Shown piece after piece: positions 30,453 through 37,595 of a stretch of DNA of 37,595 bases (the stretch's first letter is position 1; every line of letters begins with the position of its first letter). A program made the position numbers and the translations under genes. This stretch comes from Pseudomonadota bacterium (lineage in GTDB: Bacteria > Pseudomonadota > Alphaproteobacteria > Caulobacterales > Caulobacteraceae): the NCBI GenBank assembly GCA_023432855.1, contig JAEZEZ010000120.1, positions 1 through 37,595 of the forward strand, read 5' to 3'. Below the pieces are notes generated by a model that saw only the letters and a program-made list of their open reading frames with translations, was not told the DNA's origin and did no database searches.

Positions 30453-31853
30453 ATGGCGATGACAGATACTCCCGGCGAAGGCGCCCAGCCGCTCCCCGTT
30501 CCGACGGCCGGCGGCGCCGCGCCCGCGCCCCAGGCGCCGACGACCATGGAAGACGATCCCGGCCGCGAGATGCGGATCGGAGGGTTGATCGCCGTCCTGT
30601 TCTTTGTGGTTTTCCTCGGTTGGGCTGCGTTCTTCCCGCTGGACGCGGGGGCTTACGCCCAAGGCGTGGTTACGGTCTCCGGCAATCGTCAGGCGGTCCA
30701 GCATCGTGACGGCGGGGTAGTCTCCGCCCTGCATGTGCGCGAGGGCGACCAGGTGACCAAGGGCCAGATCCTGCTCGAGATCTCCGCCGACGAGCTGAGG
30801 GCGACCGAGCGCGCCCTGACGACCCAGGCCCTGACGCTGCTGGCGACGCGCGCCCGTTTGCTGGCCGAGCGCGACGGCCGGGGTGCGATCATCATGCCGG
30901 CGGAGTTCGCCGCGCTTTCGCCCGCCGACCGCGCCATCGCCGACGAGGCCATGAAGCTGGAACGGGCCCAGCTTGCGGCCCGGCGCGAAAGCCTGCTCAC
31001 TCAGCAGTCCGTGCTCAACCAGCGGGTTTCGCAGCTGAACCAGCAGATCTCCGGCTTCGGACGGCAGATCGAGGCGAACGAGCGCCAGCAGGAGCTGATC
31101 GGCGAAGAGCTGGAAGGCATGCGCAGTCTGGCCGACCGGGGCTATGCCCCGGAAAACCGCGTGCGCGCGATCGAGCGGAGTGCCGCCGGCCTCGAGGGCG
31201 AGCGTGGCGCCTACCAGGCCAACGTGGCCCGGACCCGCGACCAGATCGGTGAAACCCGGACCCAGATCGTTTCGCTTCAGCGCCAGCAGATGGAAGAAGT
31301 CGCCCAGCAGCTGTCGGAAACCGAACGCCTGCTCGGCGAGGTGCAGCCCAAGCTGATCGCCGCGCGCGAACAGCTTTCGAGGGCGCTTGTCCGCTCGCCG
31401 GCGACCGGTGAGGTGGTCGGCCTCACGGTGTTCACGGTGGGCGGCGTGGTCCGCCCCGGCGACAAGCTCATGGAAGTCGTGCCCGACGAGGCCTCGCTGG
31501 TGCTCGAAGCCAATGTGGCGCCTCAGGACGCCGACGACCTGAAGATCGGTCAGGAGACGGAGGTCCGCTTCCCCGCCTTCCACGAGCGGAGCCTGCCCCT
31601 GCTGAACGGGCGCATCACCAAGATCTCGGCCGACAGCTTCGTCGATGAGAAGACCGGGGCCCGCTACTTCCGCGCCGAAGTGGTCGTGCCGCCGTCGGAG
31701 TTGGCGATCCTCGAGGAGGTGCGCGGCGGCCAGACTGGTCTGAAGCCGGGCCTTCCGGTCGAAGTCGTGGTGCCGCTCAAGAAGCGCACGGCGCTGCAGT
31801 ACCTGATCGAACCCCTCGGCCAGCGCTTCTGGCGGAGCTTCCGCGAGCAATAG
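30453..31853 (+). CDS. HlyD/PrtE-type membrane fusion protein of type I secretion
   Basis: Periplasmic adaptor that bridges the ABC transporter and an outer-membrane channel. The 466-residue protein has a Pro/Ala-rich cytoplasmic N-terminus, one transmembrane helix at about residues 47-66 (AVLFFVVFLGWAAFFPL), a lipoyl half-motif (QHRDGGVVSALHVREGD), a long coiled coil (about 120-330, rich in Gln, Glu and Ala) and a beta-barrel part with VRSPATGEVVGLTVFTVGGVV (RSPATGEV and on) and the HlyD end RTALQYLIEPL. It begins 11 bases after the ABC gene. No TolC gene or RTX-type substrate gene is next to it, so those parts are encoded elsewhere. Confidence 0.93.
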   Translation: MAMTDTPGEGAQPLPVPTAGGAAPAPQAPTTMEDDPGREMRIGGLIAVLFFVVFLGWAAFFPLDAGAYAQGVVTVSGNRQAVQHRDGGVVSALHVREGDQVTKGQILLEISADELRATERALTTQALTLLATRARLLAERDGRGAIIMPAEFAALSPADRAIADEAMKLERAQLAARRESLLTQQSVLNQRVSQLNQQISGFGRQIEANERQQELIGEELEGMRSLADRGYAPENRVRAIERSAAGLEGERGAYQANVARTRDQIGETRTQIVSLQRQQMEEVAQQLSETERLLGEVQPKLIAAREQLSRALVRSPATGEVVGLTVFTVGGVVRPGDKLMEVVPDEASLVLEANVAPQDADDLKIGQETEVRFPAFHERSLPLLNGRITKISADSFVDEKTGARYFRAEVVVPPSELAILEEVRGGQTGLKPGLPVEVVVPLKKRTALQYLIEPLGQRFWRSFREQ

Positions 31854-31877
31854 TCTCGCGCGAAGCCCGATCCAGGG

Positions 31878-33050
31878 TCAGCGAAGCAGCCGATCGCACG
31901 CCGCGCAGAAGGCTTCGACGTCCTCCTCGTCGTGATAGAGGCCGATGCCTGCGCGCAGGACGTCGTCGCGGACGTCAGTGATGACATCATGTTCCATCAG
32001 CGCCTTCTTCCAGGCCTGGGCTTCCGGGTGCCGGAAGGCGACGAAGCGCGCGCGGCTCCGATTGTCCAGCGGGTTGAGGATCTCCGCCTCGGCCAGGCGG
32101 CCGGCCCGACCGGCTTCGATGGCCTTGATCAGCTGGCCCGAGAGGGCGTCGAGCTTCTCCGAGACGTCGGAAGTGGTCAGGCCCTCTTCCCGATGCATGT
32201 CGAACACGGCGTTCAGCCGGTAGATTCCCGTGGAGTCGAAGGTGCCCCCGAGGAATCGCGTGCCGTCCGCCGCAAAGCCGACGCCGCCCGGCGTCGGCGC
32301 CTGGAGGTCTCCGAACTCCGCAAACCAGCCGGTGATCGCCGGTCGCTCCGCGAAATCCTCCGGTGCGTGCAGAAATCCCGCCCCCTCGCCGGCCATGGCG
32401 TACTTGTAGCCGCCGCCCATGAAGAAGATGCGGTCGGCTGCGCCCGAGAGATCGACCGGGATGGCGCGGAAGGAATGGTATCCGTCGACCACGACCCACG
32501 GACCTTCCGGGCGCGCGAGTTCGGCCAGCTCGTCGATCCGGAGGAAGACGCGTCCCGACTTGAAGAAGACGTGGCTCAGGAAGATGACGTCCCACTCTCC
32601 GCTTCGCGCCGCTTCCACGAAGCGTTCGTCGAAATCATCCCAGGGCTCGCAGGCGACGCGGGTCAGCTCGACCCGCCCCTCCTCGGCCCAGCGGGCCCCC
32701 TGGCGCCGGAACGAGTGGAACTCGCCGTCGGTCGACAGTACGCGCAGCGCGCGATCGCCGCTGCGCGCGGAGAACAGGCGCACCAGGAGCTCGTGGGTGT
32801 TGGGAGAGAAGGCGATCGTCTTCGCGTCCGGCAGCCCCAGCTCACCGGCGACGTTGGCCTGGGCCGCCGGGTAGACCTCGCCGAACACCTTGTCCCACTT
32901 GCGGTCGGCGAGGGTGACGGCGTCGGTCCAGGCCTGGATCTGGGCGTCCAGGCTCACATCCGGCCACAGATGATGACTGTGCGCGGCGAAGTGCAGCCGC
33001 CCGGGCGCGGCGGCCAGGGCCTTCGAAAACAGGCGCTTGTACGAGGCCAC
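31878..33050 (-). CDS. Class V aminotransferase, kynureninase-like PLP enzyme
   Basis: This 390-residue fold-type I PLP enzyme shows the kynureninase/class V layout: LHFAAHSHHLWPDVSLDA near the start, FSPNTHELLVRLFSA, a Ser/His-rich STDGEFHSFRRQ, VVVDGYHSFRAIP with the Asp that contacts the PLP nitrogen, and the Schiff-base lysine K216 in GGGYKYAMAGEGAG. Kynureninase itself cleaves kynurenine to anthranilate, but no tryptophan-degradation genes are nearby and the substrate is uncertain. It starts with GTG 33050, only five bases after the lpd stop, so the two are co-translated. It converges with the HlyD gene, leaving 24 bases between stops and no visible terminator. Confidence 0.82.
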   Translation of the reverse strand: MASYKRLFSKALAAAPGRLHFAAHSHHLWPDVSLDAQIQAWTDAVTLADRKWDKVFGEVYPAAQANVAGELGLPDAKTIAFSPNTHELLVRLFSARSGDRALRVLSTDGEFHSFRRQGARWAEEGRVELTRVACEPWDDFDERFVEAARSGEWDVIFLSHVFFKSGRVFLRIDELAELARPEGPWVVVDGYHSFRAIPVDLSGAADRIFFMGGGYKYAMAGEGAGFLHAPEDFAERPAITGWFAEFGDLQAPTPGGVGFAADGTRFLGGTFDSTGIYRLNAVFDMHREEGLTTSDVSEKLDALSGQLIKAIEAGRAGRLAEAEILNPLDNRSRARFVAFRHPEAQAWKKALMEHDVITDVRDDVLRAGIGLYHDEEDVEAFCAACDRLLR

Positions 33051-33055
33051 CGGCG

Positions 33056-34471
<1,416 letters not shown>

Positions 34472-34574
34472 TGTCAGTTCCCGGTTTGGAAGGCGGGCGC
34501 ACACTATCGGCGGCGCCCGCCGGGTCAACCGCCGCGCCGGTCAATTCGGCGTCCAGATTGCGCTGCGACAGCAA

Positions 34575-34595
34575 GTCCGGCCAGCTGGGCCGGAC
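34575..34595. repeat. Inverted repeat in the lpdA / MipZ-like divergent region
   Basis: GTCCGGCC and GGCCGGAC are a perfect 8-bp inverted repeat around agctg. It lies about 60 bases upstream of the plus-strand ATPase and 104 upstream of lpdA. It has no T run, so it could be an operator or an mRNA hairpin; nothing decides between these. Confidence 0.4.
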
Positions 34596-34654
34596 AAACG
34601 GAGATTCTGGGGTTAACATCTGCGCCGGGCGTCAGGTCATGCATCGGGCATAGG

Positions 34655-35410
34655 TTGAGAACCTTCTGTTTCGTCAGTCACAAGGGCGGCGTCGGCAAGA
34701 CGACCCTGGCCGCCGCCCTGACCGCGTCCGCCGCAGATCTCGGACTGCGGGCGGGCGTGCTGGACCTCGACGCATCCACCCAGGGCCTCAGCGACTTCGT
34801 GGCGCTCCGCCTGGACAAGGGGCTGCCCGCTCCCGAGCTGTTGCCGCCGCCGCTCTGGCCGCGCACGCGCACGCCCAGCAGCCGCGACGCCAGCGCCGCC
34901 ATACGTGAAGCGACGGACATGGCGCGGGCCAAGGGCGTCGACCTTCTGCTCATCGACCTCGAGGCGGTCAGCCATGCGCTGTGGCTGAAGGCTGCGGCCT
35001 GCCTCGCCGCCGACACCGTGATCACGCCTGTCAGCGACAGTCCGCTCGACCTTCGGGCCGTGCTGACCGGCGCGGGGCGGGGCGAGCTGGCCGAGTTCGT
35101 GGACGCCGCCGGCCAGCACCGGCCGGACTGGGTGGTGGTGCGAAATCGCACCGCCCACCTTCGCACCCGCCTGTCCGAAGACCTGGCGGCGCGCATGGCG
35201 GCGGGCGAGGGACGGGGCGGCTACCGACTGCTGGATGGACTGAAGGATCGCGTCGCCTACCGCGAGATGTTCGAGACCGGACGCAGCCCGCTTGACCCCC
35301 GCGCGACGGGACGGTTGTCCATGAGCATGCTCTCGGCCCGCAGCGAGATGCGGCGGCTGGCGTCCGATCTGCTCGCGGCTCCGCGCATCCGGCTGTTGTC
35401 GGTCGCCTGA
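34655..35410 (+). CDS. MipZ-like ParA-superfamily ATPase, divergent paralogue
   Basis: This 251-residue deviant-Walker ATPase has HKGGVGKTT with signature Lys10 and Lys15 (residues 9-17) and VLDLDASTQGLSDF as Walker A'. The C-terminal half matches MipZ more than ParA or Soj: DWVVVRNRTAHLRTR, then LLDGLKDRVAYREMFETG and a phrase like LDPRATGR. MipZ forms a gradient from the poles and blocks FtsZ assembly in Caulobacter. This copy differs from MipZ: Walker B reads LLIDLEAV in place of LIDTPGG, and the segment between A' and B is shorter. TTG at 34655 is the only start that leaves the P-loop at its usual place; a GTTAAC half-site lies upstream. A second, specialised MipZ is likely. Confidence 0.8.
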   Translation: MRTFCFVSHKGGVGKTTLAAALTASAADLGLRAGVLDLDASTQGLSDFVALRLDKGLPAPELLPPPLWPRTRTPSSRDASAAIREATDMARAKGVDLLLIDLEAVSHALWLKAAACLAADTVITPVSDSPLDLRAVLTGAGRGELAEFVDAAGQHRPDWVVVRNRTAHLRTRLSEDLAARMAAGEGRGGYRLLDGLKDRVAYREMFETGRSPLDPRATGRLSMSMLSARSEMRRLASDLLAAPRIRLLSVA

Positions 35411-35504
35411 GCGGACAGAACGCCGGTCCGCGACACCGCGCCGTCATGACATCGACGTCCGTTTGTGGCATTTCTCCGGCAGGGACGGAGAAGAGGAGTT
35501 TCCC

Positions 35505-35669
35505 ATGGCCGACAAGGATCAAATCCCGGCGCCGGCGTCAGACGCCGTGTCCGAGCAGCAGATGCGCGCGGCGCGTCCTGGCGTGAAGGACGAAGGCGAC
35601 ATCGTCACCACCGCCGGCGGCGAACCGATGAACGGCCTGGTGGCCGACATCGCCGACGGCGACACCTGA
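35505..35669 (+). CDS. Small acidic protein of unknown function (54 residues)
   Basis: AGGAG lies eight bases before ATG 35505. The 54-residue product is acidic and polar (MADKDQIPAPASD, MRAARPGVKDEGD, GGEPMNGLVADIADGDT), with no signal peptide or membrane segment and few hydrophobic residues, so it is probably intrinsically disordered. I do not recognise a family. A strong inverted repeat follows six bases after the stop, supporting a short independent transcript. Confidence 0.6.
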   Translation: MADKDQIPAPASDAVSEQQMRAARPGVKDEGDIVTTAGGEPMNGLVADIADGDT

Positions 35670-35674
35670 TCGAA

Positions 35675-35702
35675 CCGGCGGGGCGGGCGACCGCCCCGCC
35701 GG
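35675..35702 (+). terminator. Perfect 12-bp inverted repeat after the 54-residue gene
   Basis: CCGGCGGGGCGG (35675-35686) and CCGCCCCGCCGG (35691-35702) form a perfect 12-bp stem with loop gcga, directly after the small gene. No T run follows (only CCTTT ten bases on), so it is a stabilising or Rho-assisted 3' hairpin rather than a classical terminator. Confidence 0.5.
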
Positions 35703-35813
35703 AGCCGGGACCTTTCCGGCCTCCGTAGTTTTCCCAGGTGGTCTCGAACCGCCTGATGCGCTCCTCTCCGTCGGTGTGACGGCCGCTCACGGCCGCGGGT
35801 TCGGAGCGACTCC

Positions 35814-36305
35814 ATGACATCCCGGTCTGCCGCCATCGCAGTCGCCGCGTTCGCCCTCGCGAGCGCGGGCGCGGCGTGGGCGGGTCCGGGCCACGCGGAC
35901 CACGCAGACCACGCCGCGCCAGCCGCGTACGGCGCCCCCGGCGAACCGTCCGCCGTATCCCGGACCATCGTACTGAAGGCGCTCGACGTCGCCTTCGACG
36001 CCTCGGAGATCCGCGTGCGCGCAGGCGAGACCGTGCGCTTCGTCGTGGTCAACGAGGGCGCGCTGGTCCACGAACTCACGCTCGGCGACCAGGCGGCGCA
36101 GTCGCAGCATCGCGAGCGCATGGCCGTCATGTCCGAGGACGAGGTCCTTTCCAGCGACCACCACCACCCCAATGCGGTGTCCGTCGCCGCGGGCGCCCAG
36201 GCGGAACTGGTCTGGCGTTTCGGCGGCCCGGGCCGCTTCGAGTTCGCCTGCAACGTCCTCGGACACGCCGAGTCCGGGATGGCCGGGGTCCTGATCGTCG
36301 AGTGA
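35814..36305 (+). CDS. CopI-like periplasmic cupredoxin
   Basis: Blue-copper-type protein of 163 residues with a signal peptide (1-23, ending GAAWA). A short His-rich segment (GHADHADHAAP) follows, then a cupredoxin fold. Likely type 1 copper ligands are H86 (NEGALVHELTLG), C146, H151 and M156 (FACNVLGHAESGMAG). The insert HHHPNAVSVAAG, the LTLGDQ block and the C-terminal pattern are those of CopI-type copper-tolerance cupredoxins rather than azurin. Its position 210 bases before nirK suggests either electron delivery to nitrite reductase or copper handling for it. It has its own promoter region of 108 bases, in which I see no clear motif. Confidence 0.85.
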   Translation: MTSRSAAIAVAAFALASAGAAWAGPGHADHADHAAPAAYGAPGEPSAVSRTIVLKALDVAFDASEIRVRAGETVRFVVVNEGALVHELTLGDQAAQSQHRERMAVMSEDEVLSSDHHHPNAVSVAAGAQAELVWRFGGPGRFEFACNVLGHAESGMAGVLIVE

Positions 36306-36377
36306 CGCCCGGCGGCCGCGCGCTGCCGCCGGACCCTGCGGGCCACAATTGCTTCCCTGAAAGAGTATTTGCGGCGA

Positions 36378-36399
36378 CTACGTAGCATCCACTACGTAC
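36378..36399. repeat. Tandem ACTACGTA repeat upstream of nirK
   Basis: ACTACGTA occurs at 36378-36385 and 36392-36399, 14 bases apart start to start; the first lies in the palindrome CTACGTAG. The pair is A/T-richer than its surroundings and 117-138 bases before the nirK ATG. It could be a regulator site. I find no TTGAT-N4-ATCAA FNR/NnrR box in the 210-base gap. Confidence 0.4.
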
Positions 36400-36515
36400 A
36401 ATTCCGGAGCCCGCCCGGCGCTCGAAGTTGTTCTGGCGCAACCAGCCCGATCAGGCGGCGGCGTAATCACGTCTCCATCGGCGCACAGCAAATAAAGCGC
36501 CTCGGAGACAATGAA

Positions 36516-37553
36516 ATGAAAGCCCTGGCCTTCCTCACCAGCGCCGCCGTCCTCGCCCTCGCCGCCGCCATGCCCGCCGCCTCGTTCGCCAATGAGGCCG
36601 CCCCCGCGGAGGCCGCGCGCGACATCGTCCGCCTCGGCACCGACCTGCCGGCGCCCCTGGCCGCCACGGCCGGCCCGCGCCACATCAAGATCAACCTCGA
36701 GACGACGGAAGTCCTCGGCCAGCTCGCGGACGGCACGACCTACAAATACTGGACCTACAACAGCAAGGTTCCGGGGCCCTTCATTCGGGTGCGTGTGGGC
36801 GACACGGTCGAAGTGACCATGAAGAACGCCGACGACAGCGTCATGATGCACAACGTCGACTTCCACGCCGTCACCGGACCGGGTGGCGGGGCCGCGGCCA
36901 GCCTGGCGGAACCGGGTGAAACCAAGACCTTCACCTTCCGCGCCGAAAAGCCCGGTCTCTACGTCTATCACTGCGCCACGCCGATGGTGGCCCAGCACAT
37001 CGCCAACGGCATGTACGGCCTGATCCTGGTCGAGCCCGAAGGCGGTCTGCCCAAGGTCGATCACGAGTTCTACGTGATGCAGGGTGAGCTCTATACCGAG
37101 CAGGATCACGGCACGAAGGGCGAGCTGACCGAGGATATCGAGCGCCTGCTCGACGAACGGCCGACCTATTACGTGATGAACGGCGCGTTCAAGGCGCTGA
37201 CCGGCGACAAGCGGATGAAGATCAAGGCCGGCGAAACCGCCCGCATCTACTTCGGCGTCGGCGGCCCGAACGCGACCTCGAGCTTCCATGTGATCGGCGA
37301 GATCTTCGACACCGTCTACAACATGGGCTCGTTCACCAGCCCCGTCGTCAAGGACGTGCAGACGGTGACCGTGGCGCCCGGAGGCGCGGTGGCTGTCGAC
37401 CTCAAGTTCGAGGTTCCCGGCAGTTACATCCTGGTCGACCACGCGCTGAGCCGCGTCGACCGCGGCGCCGCGGGCATCATCGAGGTCACCGGGGCCGAAC
37501 GGCCCGAGATCTTCAGCGCGGCCCCCGGCACGCCGACCGACATGGAGCACTGA
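36516..37553 (+). CDS. nirK: Copper-containing nitrite reductase NirK (class II, AniA-like)
   Basis: NirK reduces nitrite to nitric oxide in the periplasm. The 345-residue precursor has a signal peptide (1-25, ending ASFANEA). Copper ligands in precursor numbering are H112, C153, H161 and M166 for type 1 and H117 and H152 for type 2; the catalytic Asp is D115 (HNVDFH) and the catalytic His is in SFHVIGEIFD, with the third type 2 His in LVDHALSR. HCATPMVAQHIANGMYG and GLILVEPEGGLPKVD resemble Neisseria AniA, so it is the class without the long tower loop. It is complete. ATG 36516 follows GGAG at 36503-36506; the upstream frame has no signal peptide. No nirV, norBC or nos gene is in the window. 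Confidence 0.96.
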   Translation: MKALAFLTSAAVLALAAAMPAASFANEAAPAEAARDIVRLGTDLPAPLAATAGPRHIKINLETTEVLGQLADGTTYKYWTYNSKVPGPFIRVRVGDTVEVTMKNADDSVMMHNVDFHAVTGPGGGAAASLAEPGETKTFTFRAEKPGLYVYHCATPMVAQHIANGMYGLILVEPEGGLPKVDHEFYVMQGELYTEQDHGTKGELTEDIERLLDERPTYYVMNGAFKALTGDKRMKIKAGETARIYFGVGGPNATSSFHVIGEIFDTVYNMGSFTSPVVKDVQTVTVAPGGAVAVDLKFEVPGSYILVDHALSRVDRGAAGIIEVTGAERPEIFSAAPGTPTDMEH

Positions 37554-37595
37554 GCCGGGCTTCCTCCTCCCGACCTCAGCGGCCGCCGGGCAACC

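Overview
The window is GC-rich, densely packed alphaproteobacterial DNA with frequent GTG/TTG starts and many 4-base start/stop overlaps. The gene content points to the Caulobacterales (Caulobacter/Phenylobacterium/Brevundimonas type). Evidence for this is the block obgE-nadD-rsfS-rlmH-EnvC-like peptidase, a MipZ-family ATPase, a pseudaminic-acid (Flm-type) sugar cluster and TadG-like proteins. I cannot fix the genus from sequence alone. I see no tRNA, rRNA, CRISPR array, insertion sequence or phage, and no stretch over 300 bases lacks a gene.

Layout. (1) 1-3373, minus strand: ribosome and cell-wall housekeeping genes (obgE, nadD, rsfS, rlmH and the N-terminal part of an EnvC-like factor). 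(2) 3429-4363, plus: cold-shock protein, an IF-1 with a C-terminal extension, and a small Lys/Ala-rich protein. (3) 4367-6103, minus: rplU-rpmA with a clear promoter, a terminator-like leader hairpin and a downstream intrinsic terminator, followed by a GNAT acetyltransferase. (4) 6158-9853, plus: a metal (probably zinc) operon behind a Zur-like palindrome, encoding a NicO-like membrane protein, a His-rich CDF transporter, a COG0523/CobW GTPase and a WD40 protein. (5) 9923-13433, plus: MtgA transglycosylase, a hemolysin III/TrhA membrane protein, a 45-residue lipoprotein and a bacterial angiotensin-converting-enzyme homologue (M2 peptidase). (6) 13649-16925, plus: two tandem TadG-like von Willebrand factor A proteins, both 526 residues. 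(7) 16996-21829, minus: UDP-glucose dehydrogenase, an isopenicillin-N-synthase-like oxygenase and a hybrid histidine kinase.

(8) 21942-28524: a WecG/TagA-type glycosyltransferase, then a nonulosonic-acid pathway (PseB, PseC, formyltransferase, PseI, SpsF-type nucleotidyltransferase, and convergent PseG). No PseH acetyltransferase is present; a formyltransferase-family gene sits at that point in a chain of overlapping genes. The simplest reading is that the cell makes an N-formylated pseudaminic acid, which is the most interesting system in the window. (9) 28591-31853, plus: a type I secretion ABC transporter and its HlyD-type adaptor behind a leader with a terminator-like hairpin. (10) 31878-34471, minus: dihydrolipoyl dehydrogenase and a kynureninase-like PLP enzyme. 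(11) 34655-37553, plus: a divergent MipZ-like ATPase, a 54-residue acidic protein, a CopI-like cupredoxin and an AniA-type (class II) copper nitrite reductase NirK preceded by a tandem 8-bp repeat.

Other main observations are an rsfS gene with no ATG/GTG/TTG start and a well-placed Shine-Dalgarno in front of CTG, and candidate RNA leaders before the ribosomal-protein, cold-shock and secretion operons. All functional assignments come from reading protein motifs by eye; no database search was run.
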